DNA of 64,000 nucleotides from Allium sativum (lineage: Eukaryota > Streptophyta > Magnoliopsida > Asparagales > Amaryllidaceae), in NCBI GenBank assembly GCA_030737875.1, contig CM060915.1:631782786-631846785 (forward strand), read 5' to 3'. A program made the translations under genes and the position numbers. The first letter of the stretch is position 1. Every line of letters begins with the position of its first letter. The notes beneath the pieces were generated by a model. It had not been told where the DNA came from. It saw only the letters and a program-made list of their open reading frames with translations, and searched no databases. Below, in pieces: positions 47,794 through 59,330 of this stretch.

Positions 47794-48154
47794 ATGGAAA
47801 ATAGACCAAAACATACAAGACAACAACAATCTGAGACTACGTCCAATGATTAATTCCAGAGATGGCTATGGAATGACATTGCAAAGGAAAGGTACAAAAC
47901 TATGAAAAAAATCGAAATTCTTTAAAGGGATTTTTGTAAAATTTGATGCTTTCTCCTACTATCGTCCTCTTCAATACACTAGACACTTCAGTTTCTAGTC
48001 CTTGGTTGATTATAGCGTTAACAATGTCAAAATTTTCCTTTTCTTATCAAACTTTTCTTGGCTAATTTAAATTTGGACCACTAAGCACTAAGAAATACAA
48101 TAGATTGTATGTGGCCTATGGTTTGCGGTAAGCATATTCTCCGTCCCATTCAAA
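47794..48154 (+). pseudogene. Truncated accessory ORF of SIRE-D'
   Basis: Starts MENRPKHTRQQQSE and parallels the start of the accessory ORF at 49761 on the other strand (..RWLWND.AKERYK.MKK..). Stops and frameshifts break it, and it is cut at the arm end near 48154. Confidence 0.55.
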
Positions 48155-48177
48155 ATGCTATAAAGCGAGACCCAACA

Positions 48178-48253
48178 TTCTCCCCCTTTTTGATAATGAC
48201 AACTATATATGTAACTCCCCCTATCAATACGCATATGTCTTCTCCCCCTTTTT
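48178..48253 (-). promoter_or_regulatory. Multiple polypurine tracts of SIRE-D
   Basis: On the minus strand AAAAAGGGGGAGAA (48178-48191) abuts the LTR start TGTTGG. Further G5-containing tracts lie at 48214-48223 and 48238-48253. Repeated polypurine tracts before the 3' LTR are a known Sirevirus feature. Confidence 0.75.
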
Positions 48254-48601
48254 CAATGATAGAAATGAGAAATAACTGTAAAGTAAAAGACATGAATATG
48301 CACAACACACAAACAACATACACAACATTAACACAAGCATAGATATTCACATACATACATCTAGACATTCACCATCATAGCAAGCACATATTAGACTTTT
48401 ATGCCAAAAAGACCAAAGTATCAAAAAATATTACAAACCACATAAATAAAAAGTTTGATGCAAAAGTACCATAAAAAAACCATACCAAGTTCACCAACTT
48501 GCAGTAGCGGACGTGCTTGGACCAACACTAGTATCACCACCCTTAGGTTCATCATGTCCAGAGCTTGAGCCCGATACTTCTTCATCATTAGAACTAGAAG
48601 G
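48254..48601 (-). other. Non-coding 3' part of SIRE-D
   Basis: A/T-rich spacer with CACA-type repeats near 48300-48370. No gene recognised. Confidence 0.5.
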
Positions 48602-49761
48602 TCATTGAAATGGAGTCGGATCATGAGCTTGAGAATATTGAGGTCCGATATAAGATGTTTTATCCCAAATCCTGTTGAGAAAGCCTTTCAAAGAGTCAAA
48701 CTTTTTATTGGTCTTATGCTCAAAACGCTTGAAATCCTTGTGAAGTTTTGATTGATTGCGAGAGAGAATAACCAATGCTTTCTTAGGAAAAAGATCGAGA
48801 GTTACAATTTGAATATCCTCTTCTTTTTCGTCCTGTACAAAATGATGATGACGACAAGAAGATGATTTGACTATTCGATTTTCCAATTGCAAAGTGATGT
48901 GTTCCTGCCAAGCTTGAAAGGACATGTATTCTAATGTCGATGGGTTGGGATCAATATCCATAAGTTTCAAGGTATTTGTTTCTGTCTCTTTAACATTCAA
49001 GCTAGTAATGTCGAGTATTTCAACTTGACACTCAAGAAGAATGCGTTTAATATAGGCTCCATAATGAATTAACTTATACTTCCGCTTATACGTAATATCC
49101 ACCCATTCGTCAAGTATGATTTTAGCCCAATTAATTTGCTTGTTAGAGTAAAGAGCATATAAAGCTTAAAAATCATGTTTATACACTCTTTCATAACTTC
49201 CTTTTCTTGGTTGGATAGTTCAGACTAAACTGCGATTCAAAAGACGTGCTTGAGGACGGAGATGAGTAGACGTTAGATCTTTCAAGTTCACTAAATTGTC
49301 AGATATAAACTTATGCGACACTTCATCTCTCTTATTCATATTAACTTCAATGGTGTCTATGTCAATTCCTTTCCTAGCACAATGTAAAATTTGTCCTAAT
49401 CGTTGAATGGGAAGGAGAATATGTTTACCGCAAACCATAGACCACACGCAATCTGTTGTATTCCTTGGTGCTTGGTGGTCCGAATTTAAATTAGCCAAGA
49501 AAAGTTTGACAACCAAAGGGTAAATTTTGACAATGTTAACATTATAATCGACCAAAGACTCGAAATTGAAGTGTCTAGCATATTGGAGAAGATGATAGTG
49601 GGAGAAAACATCAAATTTTACATAAACATCTACAAAGAGTTTCGATTTTTTCATAGCTTTGTACCTTTCCTTTTTATTGCCATTCCATAGCCATCTCTCG
49701 ATTTGATCGTTGGATGGAGGCTCGGGTTCTTGTTGTCTTGTACGTTTGGTTTATTTGCCAT
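48602..49761 (-). pseudogene. Accessory ORF after pol in SIRE-D, plant-transposon-protein-like
   Basis: From the ATG at 49761 (MANKPNVQDNKN..) a series of minus-strand frames forms one product of about 370-385 residues with a frameshift near 49690 and stops near 49220 and 49155. Landmarks are KFDVFSHYHLLQYARHF, VVKLFLANL, VWSMVCGKHILLP, LRPQARLLNRSLV, KQINWAKIILDEW and KLIHYGAYIKRILLE. This spacing resembles the 'putative plant transposon protein' domain found in some plant LTR elements (assignment by remembered pattern, not by search). Position between pol and the 3' LTR equals the env-like slot of Sireviruses, but I see no signal peptide or membrane anchor. Role unknown. Confidence 0.55.
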
Positions 49762-50124
49762 TGATTTTGGAAGAAAAAAGTTTGAATTTTGAGTTTTATA
49801 GAATAACCGAGGCCAGGTCTTTTGGTAAAGTAAAAGAGGAAAGTAAATAATGAAGGGTAGAGATGAAGAGATGGGTAGATAAAAGGTTCGTGCCTTTTTT
49901 AAAAATTGTACAAGCATGTAAACAAACGTCTAAAAAATTAAAACCAAACGTTTGATTTTGTTAAATTTTGAAACCGCAGTGAAATAGTTCATTTTGACCC
50001 ATATTCAGACGTCTGGTTTTCTTGATCCAGATGTCTGAATCTATATTGAAATTTTAGTTTGCTTCAGCAATCAGACGTCTGTTTCCTAGAAAAGAAAATC
50101 TGGTGTGACTTATACTTTTTGAAT

Positions 50125-50176
<52 letters not shown>

Positions 50177-50213
50177 TGTGTGTGTATGTGTGTGTGTGTG
50201 TGTGCGCGTGTGT
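50125..50213. repeat. (TA)n(TG)n microsatellite
   Basis: TA repeats followed by about 35 TG units with a few interruptions. Confidence 0.95.
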
Positions 50214-50593
50214 GGGGTTTAGGTGATTTTCCGTTTTCTTTTTATATCTTCTCAATACAAATTATATTAGTACAAAATTTTTGTTGATACATTGATTATT
50301 AAAAAAATATAAAGGATAACACAACTTTAATTCTTGGGAGATGGTGTCTTCTTTGGTGTTGATTCTCTACATCCATCATTAGCCATATAGTTCTTGTCCC
50401 ATATATTTGGGCTATAGTGAGGTCTTTGAGGTAATGCCTAAGGATTTATTGGATCGTTTTTTGTATGATATGATGAAGATGGATCCAAAGGATTAACTGG
50501 TCATGGTAACGGTTCAATCACGTCTTTTTTCTTTGAGCTGCAAAATTTTAAACAAATTTGTTCAAGGAAGCTTAGTCGTCTAGCCGTGACCTT

Positions 50594-50854
50594 CTATTCA
50601 AAATACAGCTCTCGTTGAAGGCCTATTTGTTGCCATTGATGGTGAAGAATTTCATCGATCTTCTTCTTTGTTTCTAGAGAGATAAATAGTGCACTTTTGG
50701 CTTTCTTGGACTCTGGTGTATACCTGATTCGATAATTCTCCCATTGATATACAAGCTCACGTTTTAGTGTTGGCGTAGGAAGATGCGGTGTTGCGGCTGA
50801 GCTATCAGTAGAAAAAGTTGTATTGAAGGATGATGTTGACTTGTTGGAAGACAT
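50594..50854 (-). CDS. Small post-pol ORF of SIRE-D, 86 residues, unknown
   Basis: MSSNKSTSSFNTT.. to ..LQRELYFE: a Ser/Thr-rich N-terminus, then YQWENYRIRYTPESKKAKSALF and a short charged helix (ETKKKIDEILHHQ). It is the first ORF after pol and is open here though broken in SIRE-D'. No known domain; it might be the N-terminal exon of the accessory ORF or an independent small protein. Confidence 0.45.
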   Translation of the reverse strand: MSSNKSTSSFNTTFSTDSSAATPHLPTPTLKRELVYQWENYRIRYTPESKKAKSALFISLETKKKIDEILHHQWQQIGLQRELYFE

Positions 50855-51289
50855 TCTCAAACGAGTGTATTAGTAAAGATTAAATTTCTTTGAAATTTTG
50901 TTGTTGTTTAGATCTTTTTTAGTTTTAACACGTATATTTATAGGCTGGAAATTTAAGGAATTTGTGGTGTAGAAACAATAATAACTTAGAGCCAGAGGTT
51001 GAATTACCTGTTAATAGTTGATTTATAAATGAATGGTCTTGGAAAGATGTTTATTTTATGTAATATTATGTATTTAATTCAAGTGCATAGCTCAAATCGT
51101 TAATTCATCAAACTCATAGTCAAGTGACTTAAGTTCGAGTCTCGTCTTTGTCATGATGATCAAACATTTTTATTTTGCAAAATTTTGTATTTTATTATTA
51201 TGTACTTCATTATTCGTTGTTATAAATATATATGAAATATTTCTAAACATCTTTAACTGACATTATACCCAATTCTCACGTAGTTTAAC

Positions 51290-52640
51290 AAATGAATTTT
51301 CTAGAAAATGTCAGCTATTTGATTTTCCATAGAAATATGTTCTAAATTAATAATTTATTTTTCCATATTGTCTCGTATGAAATGATGACGAATATCAATA
51401 TGTTTTTTGCACGAGTGATTTACTGGATTTTTAGACAAATTTGTAGCACTTGTATTATCACAATAAATTGTTGACTTAGATTTCTATCGGTCCGAGATCC
51501 ACCAAAATCAGCATCAATAAAAGACATTCTTTCAGATAGAAAAGACCGAAATCCCTAGTATTGTTAAGATTTTGCAGAATTCGTCCTACCGCTCGTAAAT
51601 GTGATTCTTTAGGATTGCTTAGAATCTAGCATACAAACATATAATAATTATGATGTCAGGTCGACTCGCAGTTAAGTAAAGTAAATATCCTATCATACTT
51701 TTATATAGCTTTTGGTCAACACTTTTACTGTTGTCATCTCGATCGAGTGAAGCTGTAGTACTCATTCAAGTTGGTTTTCCGGAAGTGTTTTGCAATTCCA
51801 AATCGTTTAATTAAATTATTACAATATTTTTCTTGGTTAATGAAAAATCCATTTTACAATTTTTTAATTTGTAATCCTAGAAAATATGATAGTTCTACCA
51901 TATGAGATATCTCAAATTCTCTAGTCATGATGTCAGCAAATTCTTTACATAATTTTTCATTTGTTGAACCAAAAATTATAATATCAACATATTGTTAAAT
52001 AATTAAGATATCTTTATTAGAGTGTTTAATAAAAAGAGTTTGATCTACTTTTCCTATTTGAAATCCTGAATCGAGTTAGCTCTTAAGTATTTCATACCAA
52101 ACACGAGGTGCTTGTTTGAGACCAAATAAAGCTTTCTTTAATTTATATACGTGATCAAGATATTTTTCATAAACAAATAGTAGGAGTTGTTCGACGTATA
52201 CATTTTCTTTTATAAATCCATTTAAAAATGCACTTTTTACGTCCATTTGGTAAAGTTTAAAATTATGAAAACAAACATACGCTAATAAAATTCGTATAGC
52301 TTCTAGCCTTGCAACAGAAGCAAATGTTTCTTTGTAGTCGATTCCTTCCTCTTGACTATAGCCTTGTTCTACTAATCTTGTTTTATTTCGAGTAATATTT
52401 CCTAGTTCATCTGCTTTATTTTTATAGATCCATTTGGTTTTAATAAAAGATTGATCATCAGGACGAGGAACTAATTCCCAAACATTATTTCATTCAAATT
52501 GATTTAACTCCTCTTGCATTGCAATGACCCGATAATCGTTTCTTGATGCCTCTTTAGTTTTTTTCGGCTTAGTAGTCGAAAGAAAAGCCACATGTCCCAT
52601 TTGGTTTAGTTGAACTCTCGTTCGAACTTAAGAATCAATT
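51290..52640 (-). pseudogene. pol: SIRE-D reverse transcriptase and RNase H, degraded
   Basis: Recognisable minus-strand fragments in shifting frames: RT palm with Y-V-D-I-I-I-F-G-S-T-N (second catalytic Asp lost or replaced) near 51960-52000, and RNase [18 protein letters not shown] near 51440-51480 with KHIDIRHHF near 51380. Several stops and an internal deletion between DADFGG-like and the CDNTSA region. Confidence 0.75.
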
Positions 52641-53084
52641 TCTCTAATTATATTTTGTGCAGGATGATCTCGTAAGATTTTAGGTAGTGATCTTAATTCA
52701 TTTTTATTGTTATGAATATTATTTTTATTATTCTCGAAATTTGTGTTTTCTACAAATTCTTCATCATGTTTGATAATTGTATTTTCATTAAAGTTATCAT
52801 CAAAAGATACATGTAATGTTTCTTCTATAATATTTGTTCTTTTATTAAAAACACGATAAGCCTTACTTCGCTCGGAGTACCCTACAAATATTCCAAGATC
52901 AGTTTTTGGATCAAATTTTCCATGTTGATCTTTTGTATTTAGTATAAAACATTTTGATCCAAAAAAAATTAAAATATGAAATATTAGGTTTTCTTGCGTT
53001 AAACAATTCGTATGAAGTGTTTTTAGTTAGAGGTCGCATAAAAATACAATTTAGTACATAACAAGCAATTGCTACAGCTACTTC

Positions 53085-54046
53085 CTAGAAATGCTTCAGT
53101 AAAGTACTTCCATTCAATAAAGTTCTTGCGCATTCTTGTAATGTTCTATTTTTCTTTTTTGCAACTCCATTTTGTTTTGGAGTTCTAGGGAATGAACAAT
53201 TATGATTTATTCCTTTCTTTTTACAAAATAATTCAAAAGATTCATTTTCAAATTCTACTCCATGATCACTTCGAATGTTTTTTACTTTAAATTTTTTAAT
53301 ACTTTGAATTCTTTTGACAAATTTTTTGAAATGTTCAAAAGTATCACTTCTGCTTTTCATAAAAATTGTCCATTTATATCTAGAGAAGTCATCGGCTATT
53401 ACAAAACATATCGATTATGATTGATGGATTGAACCTGTATTGGTCCGAATAAATCCATATGTAATAATTCTAATGGTTGTAAAGTTGAAATGACTTTCTT
53501 AGATTTAAAGACGATTTGGTTAGTTTTCATAATTGACAATCATCGCAAAGATTATTTATTTTAAAATTTATTTTTGGTAAACCTTTTACTATTTTATTTT
53601 TCGAAAGTCTTTGAATAGAATTAAAATTGATATGACAAACTTTTTGTGCCATAACAAAGGATCATTATCTTTGGCTATTAAACACATATCTTTATTATTA
53701 TTAACTTTCATATTTAAAATGTAAATATTTCTTCCTCTATTTCCTCTGAAAATTAGATTTTGATTTTGATCAAAGATACTACATTTATCTTCTAAAAAAG
53801 TAATTTTAAAACGTTTATCGCATAGTTGACTGATGCTTAATAAATTATGCTTAAAATTTTTAACTAATGAAACATTTGTAATAAAGGGTAGAATTGATAT
53901 ACCGTAGTTGCACACATCTTTGCCAGTGATATAAACTTTTGAGTTATCTCCAATGGTAACAGACCCACCATCAAGGTATGTAATGTTTGTAAGCATGTCT
54001 TCAGTCATGTTTTTGAGAAACCACTATCCAATGTCCATTTTCTCTT
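53085..54046 (-). pseudogene. SIRE-D protease and integrase, degraded
   Basis: Protease WTLDSGFSKNMTED (DSG active site near 54015-54030), followed by LDGGSVTIGDNSK and LLSISQLCDKRFKITF (GAG-pre-integrase region). Integrase core is at 53085-53360 with IRSDHGVEFENESF (second catalytic Asp) and SFPRTPKQNGVAKKKNRTLQ (catalytic Glu region; the Glu itself appears changed to Lys). Confidence 0.8.
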
Positions 54047-54199
54047 TTTGAGTGGGACCTCATTATCTTAAGCCATGAAGCACACATTTTCTTGTTTTTC
54101 AATGTTGTCACTATCACTATCCGATGAGAATGAATCTGAATCGTCCTATATTACAGAAAAAGCTTTCTTTTTGAATTTATCTTTCTTGTTCTTGTTATT

Positions 54200-55046
54200 G
54201 AAAGTTTTTTGTTCTTCTTTCTTTTATTCCAGGCAGTCTTTATGCATGTGTCCTTCCTTGTGACAATTAAAACATTTTATACTTGAGGATGAAGGTTATT
54301 TGAGAAATTCTTTTTGAATCTGTTTTTATTCCCTTTTCTATATTTTAAGAATTTCTAAAAAAATTTGGCGACAAATGCTAAATCCTCATCCTCTGATTAT
54401 GATTCTTCCTTTTCAGTGTGAAAAGCTGCATTTTTTTCTTTCTTGTGCTTGATCCTTTTTATCTTCTATATTAACTTCATAGGACATAAGATTTCCAATC
54501 AGTTCTTCTGGCTTAATTGTAGAAAGATCATTTGCTTCCTCGATTTCTAAGACTTTTCTTTCCCATTTATCAGTTAGAGAATTTTGGACTTTAGATATAA
54601 TGTCAAAATCCAAGTTTTTTCCTCCTAGTCCTATTAGGGCATGAAGAGTGTCTTGGATTCTTGAGTACATGTCGTTGATGGTTTTATTCTTCTCATTCTA
54701 AAGTTTTGTAATTTGTTCTTTAGCATTGAGATCTTTGTTTGTTTGACGTTGTTTGTACCCTCATATATGGTTTTGAAGGTTTCCCATATCTGATGTGCAG
54801 ATGCTAATCAAATTCGTTTCTATCCAAACCACAAAATAGCATGTTCATAGATTTGGAATTTTCATTTGCTTCATTTTTTCGATTTATTGTCCATGTAGAA
54901 TATTTAGTCGTGGGTGTTGTGAATTCAGTTTGAGTTGAATTCCAAGCGTCAAAACTAGTTGCTTGCATATAAATTCTCATTCTTATAGCCCGTGTTGTGT
55001 AAGCCATCGAATAGTGGTGGTCTTTGAGTAGATTGTTATTCGCCAA
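54200..55046 (-). pseudogene. gag: SIRE-D gag (UBN2 type)
   Basis: The first part (54804-55046) reads MANNNLLKDHHYSM.., with a degenerate middle. Then comes the UBN2 core with SKVQNSLTDKWERKV, EANDLSTIKPEELIGNLMSYEV (54413-54670), typical of Sirevirus gag. A CCHC knuckle remnant lies at about 54230-54280. Frames are interrupted. Confidence 0.8.
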
Positions 55047-55135
55047 AAGTAGAGGCAGTGGTTGTGCTGGTACTTGTGTTGTTCTCCATATTATCAGTGT
55101 ATCGAATAACAGTGTTATGGTTATAGGATGTCCTC

Positions 55136-55147
55136 GCTCTGATACTA
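55136..55147 (-). promoter_or_regulatory. Primer binding site of SIRE-D (tRNA-iMet, one change)
   Basis: Minus strand TAGTATCAGAGC, one mismatch from TGGTATCAGAGC, two bases from the LTR end. Confidence 0.85.
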
Positions 55148-55149
55148 AT

Positions 55150-56163
55150 TAAAAGAGTCTATGCATCAGCAGGATCATTTAATATGGAGTATGAGCAGAG
55201 TAATGCGCAGATAGAAGAATATCAGTAATAAAAGTGACACCAAGATTTTATACTGGTTCGAACTTTCATTCTACGTCCAGTCCCAGACTTCCTCCTAGAA
55301 TTTCACTACAAACCTCACTTAACCCGGAGGAATAGGTCTACAACTACCCGAACAACCAAATGGGATTTCGTGCCACAACAACCGAAGAGGTCTTGGACAA
55401 TACAAAAGACTTGTTGATTATATGTGTTCTTGATAACACAGACATGTCAAAATCCTTCCTATAATATTTCCGTGATGATAATAGTATAGTCCGTGAAAGA
55501 ATATGGAAGATTAAAACTGATTTGTAATTACAAAGATATAGAAATAAAGTGCGCTTGCAAGTATGTTTGCAATAGAATAGATAGAAGAATTAGAATGAGA
55601 ATCGTTGAAGAGAACATTTGATTGAAACTCTATTTATAATATACAAATGGTTACAACAATTCATAAAGATATTCAATGAGTAGATATGAATAAAAAGTTG
55701 TAACTCTTCGCTGAGTAGTTGCATCCATTCGCATTCAGATGTTTGAATTAAAAATTCAGAAGTCTGTTTTTAAATAAATATTCAAACAACAAGGAAATAT
55801 GCTATTTCGGCCAGTATTCAGACTCTGAATATTGTGATAAAATTATTTTTCTTTTAGCAGACAGATGTCTGAATTGGAAATTTCAGACGTCTGTTTGCTA
55901 TATCATGCTTATGCTTTGTGCATGTTTCATATAAAATCTTATGAATAAAAATGTGCATGTGTGTGTATCACCAAGGAAGATTTTAACAATATATACTAAT
56001 GCTAACAAACTCTAAACACATGTAATCTTCAAATTGAGTTCTTGAATCTGTTGTTGAGTTTCTTCCTACAAAACATAGTTAGTTGATTATATATATATAT
56101 ATGTATGTATGTATGTACATTTATAGTTGTCATAATAAATATGCTATAAAGTGAGATTCAACA
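55150..56163 (-). repeat. 5' LTR of SIRE-D
   Basis: About 1014 bp. It starts TGTTGAATCTCAC on the minus strand and ends TCTTTTA (expected CA mutated). Its inner part matches SIRE-D' at 45925-46280. It directly abuts GYP-E, interrupting the RT codons ..GFYEW. Confidence 0.8.
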
Positions 56164-58453
56164 AACCACTCATAAAAACCAGATGGCTTACGGAAGGCAC
56201 TAATATACATACTCTTTTTTTACTAATTTCAACTAGTGAAATCCTTTTTTGAGAACATCTTGACACTGTAAAGCTAATCAAACAAGTCATTAGTACATGG
56301 GAGTCGATACTTATTATTCCTTCTCATTTTGCTCAGTTCACGACAGTCCACATACAACCTTAAAAAACCATATGACTTGGCTATGAACACTATCAGTCCA
56401 TCGTAATCAGATATTTTTTTTCGAACGAACACTCCCCTTAATAGGTCATTCACTTTCACCTCTAATTCCTTTTTCTTTTTGGATGTCATACGACTTAAAG
56501 ATATAACTAGTTGTGTGGGTTCTTTCATTAAGTCAATCTCAATATCAATATCTCAGTGCGGAAAATACCTAATCACTTCCTCTAATACATCCGAATAAGC
56601 ATTAGTGATAGGCACAAATGGCAGTACAACCTATGGAACTTCAAACTAATATAGATGGCTAACCAACACCTTATTATCCCCTAGGCAGCCAATCACTGTT
56701 TCCCTCCATTCCTCATCTCTGATTGCAATCAATGGTTTTTTGCAATCCATTATTAATGCATATTTTTTAAGCCGGGCCATTTATTAGATAATACCGAGCC
56801 TACCAAAAGTTAAAGAAAAACAATTATAAATAAAAGAACATCCTTTACTCGATAAGACTAGGCCACGATCGACCATGCAAAGGATAATAGAGCCTCCAAC
56901 AGGGTTATCACAATCAAAGATTGATCTACTATTTCGTATCATAATCTCAATATGTTTAACAGGCTACTAGATACGAAAGGATGTGAAGCCTCACTATCAA
57001 ACAAAATACGAGTGAAACCATCTTTTACCTTGAATAGAAATCCATTTACCTTTCTTATCCATCAAGGAAGTGTTTGATAAACTCGAAATATCCTCCAAAA
57101 TGTATGCTTTTACAACTTGTTTATCCTTCACTGTTTCTTCTTCAAATGTCCAGGCTTATCACAATTACAAAATTTCTTTCTTTTTATTCACATTGCAATA
57201 CTTAATCAGGCGACCTTCGCCTTGCATCCATAGCAGGAAGGTTTCCATTTAGCATTTTTCTAAACATTCTTTCCCTGGAACTGCTTTATGTTTCCATACC
57301 ATTTCTTATTGCTTCCACCAACTTGTTGTGATTTTAGCTCTACCTTCTCAGCAAAAACAATCTCAACTTTCCTAGCTTTAAGATATGGACTCTCGTGCTA
57401 GAAAGCTTTCTTAGTGGGCTCCCCAAATGGATCATTAATGTAGTCTACCAATTTGTCGTCCACCTTATCATTTAAAACAATGTTGAACTTCTTATACTTT
57501 TTTAATAAAATGTCGATGAATGAAATTTCATTCTCTGGCAAAGCATCAAACATATAAATATATTCAGAAACTATCATATCCTCTTGCTTTAGGGCAATAA
57601 ACTTTCTAAGTAACACCAACTTCTAAGCAACCGAAATGAAGTTCTTTTTGAACCTTGCTATTAGCTGTTACAAAGTGAATTGATCTTCAGAAGTTGGAAT
57701 AATAACGGTGTTCTACCAATTCATGGCTCATCCTCGAAGTTGTCTAGAGGCTGTCTTCAACCTCATAGTATCATCAACTTTCATGCCACTAATGGTGCAT
57801 TTGTAGGTATCAATCCAGTCACGCACTTTAATGGATGATCTCATTGCATGAAATGGCTTTCCTCCTAGAGTTGAGTAGTCTTTACTAAAGTTTGTGAAAT
57901 CAGTCCTAGGTGCTTGCACTAGGGAACCTCCATCCACAGCCACACTAGAAGTAGTCATATAAACATTCCTTATCATAACTTCCATCGTAACATTAAACAT
58001 TGCATGAAATTAATGTGTTGCAGCTCCTAACCATACTCCCTCTTCAATTCCCAAAGTAGAATTCCTCATGGTATCCCTTATATGTCGGCTCATTCATAAT
58101 GTGTAACATGAATGTTGAGCCTGTCATAAATAAATTATGTTTATAGTTCTCATATGCATGCGGTTTATTATATAATATAATACTAAGAGTTCTAAAAGCT
58201 AAAATATATTACAAGTACACTCTCTCTCATATGAGTGTGCGTATAGATATATAATAAACTTATACTTATAGTTCTCATATGCATGTAATTTATTATATAA
58301 TATACTACTAAGAGTTCTTAAAGCTAAAATATATTACAAGTACGTACTCTCTCATGTGTGTGTATATAGATATTCTTGATCTCATCCAAGGTGATAACTC
58401 TTTTCTTGTCTCTATAGAATCAAAACATCAACTCATCTTAATCGTGTAACCAA
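56164..58453 (-). pseudogene. GYP-E: decayed Ty3/gypsy element, gag to early RT
   Basis: Minus strand. gag fragments at 57728-58000 (..DFTNFSKDYSTLGGKPFHAM..KVRDWIDTY) and 57398-57619 (FIALKQEDMIVSEYIYMF). A protease region lies between about 56530 and 57060 with no clean motif. The RT start is at 56274-56528 (VNDLLRGVFVRKKISDYDG.., LRLYVDCRELSKM, NDLFD). The sequence ends at the SIRE-D LTR in an RT motif equivalent to GFYEWLV. The gag resembles Tekay-type gag. Many stops; an old remnant. Confidence 0.75.
58141..58380. repeat. 125-bp tandem duplication, two units
   Basis: TTATAGTTCTCATATGCATG opens units at 58141 and 58266. The second is slightly diverged. It lies in the GYP-E leader between the gag region and the primer site. 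Confidence 0.85.
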
Positions 58454-58465
58454 GCTCCGATACCA
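58454..58465 (-). promoter_or_regulatory. Primer binding site of GYP-E (tRNA-iMet, one change)
   Basis: Minus strand TGGTATCGGAGC, differing by A to G from the canonical site; LTR sequence ends two bases before it. Confidence 0.75.
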
Positions 58466-58467
58466 AT

Positions 58468-59035
58468 TGTGATGACCGCCTTGTACCTACAGTCAAAATA
58501 AAGGACTATTGTAGCAATGATATTAGTGACTGAAAATGAGAAGAGATAAATGAAACTGATGAAATAAGAGATAAACACATGGTAAATTAAAGACTAAGAG
58601 TCAGCATAAAGGACGTAAGGAGATAAAGAAAATGTAAGAAGATAAATATACATAAATACAAAATATGCATATAAATATGGCCTTAGACATGCGATTACAA
58701 TGGATGTAAATAATTATATATTATATATCATAATTATTAAGAGCAAGAAACTTAATGAGTGAGATCAGACTTTTGCAATAGGAAATACAAAAGAATGGCA
58801 TGCATAGGTACCAAAATGAGTTGCAACAAGGTTCGCAAAAGGCTAGCATACATAATCACCGAAGCTAGGTATAATAATTACATATTTATTGATCTCATCA
58901 TCAATCCCTTGTGGTAAATGAGAAGGACAAGGTTACACCAAAATGATCTTTTGTGCCTGCATGAATTAATTAAGTTAGTTTATTCATCACTTTTAATTGT
59001 TTGTTAATAAAGCTAGTTAGCCTTTATAGAGATTC
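58468..59035 (-). repeat. Partial 5' LTR of GYP-E
   Basis: LTR-side sequence beginning TGTGATGACC next to the primer site and running to the start of TKY-F. Its far end is not visible because TKY-F follows, so TKY-F probably inserted into this LTR. No second copy is in the window. Confidence 0.5.
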
Positions 59036-59330
59036 CGTAACACCCCGAATTTTTAACGACACTAAAAGGGGATAAATTAAATAATTATTAGTTTAATATT
59101 CACAACTAAGGAAAACAAACTGTTCCATCATGTCTGTCTTGAAATTCTGGTCAAGATAGACATTTGGTTTGCGTAAAACGGACACCGTATGAAGAAGTTA
59201 TGAGGATTTTAAGTTTGTATACGCGCAGAAAGAACATATATACACATATGAATCACATATGAGTCAGACCCTATCCTGAACAGTTTGAAAATCAAAAATT
59301 CGTCAAGTCGGAAAATTTCCCGCTCTAAGG

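Larger units (their letters stand above)
45925..48154 (+). mobile_element. SIRE-D': deleted Sirevirus copy, plus strand
   Basis: About 45925-46280 matches, in reverse orientation, the inner part of the SIRE-D LTR (about 55205-55545), including ..CTACGTCCAGTC-type sequence. It joins directly to the last codons of pol (VKLHRELGIISVKDV then TAA at 46284-46332) and to the post-pol region up to about 48154. Gag and nearly all of pol are missing, so it is an internally deleted derivative. Its outer and inner ends are both truncated. Confidence 0.75.
46284..48154 (+). repeat. Left arm of a 1.9-kb inverted repeat
   Basis: Imperfectly complementary to 49403-51289, from the pol C-terminus through the small ORF, a microsatellite and the accessory ORF start. 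The spacer is about 1.25 kb. The arms carry different microsatellites at the same place: (TA)n at 47364-47420 here and (TA)n(TG)n at 50125-50213 opposite. Confidence 0.85.
49403..51289 (-). repeat. Right arm of the 1.9-kb inverted repeat
   Basis: Complement of 46284-48154, imperfect. In SIRE-D it is the natural post-pol region, so this arm is in its original context. Confidence 0.85.
48155..56163 (-). mobile_element. SIRE-D: Sirevirus (Maximus/SIRE copia), minus strand, 3' LTR lost
   Basis: 5' LTR 55150-56163, primer site 55136-55147, then gag, protease, integrase, RT and RNase H to about 51290, post-pol ORFs, and three polypurine tracts at 48178-48253. Only the first about 23 bases of the 3' LTR (TGTTGGGTCTCGCTTTATAG on the minus strand, 48158-48177) remain before SIRE-D' begins. 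RT reads YVDIIIFGSTNE, RNase H reads [13 protein letters not shown] and [12 protein letters not shown], and multiple polypurine tracts are present; all are Sirevirus traits. Coding is heavily degraded. Confidence 0.85.
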
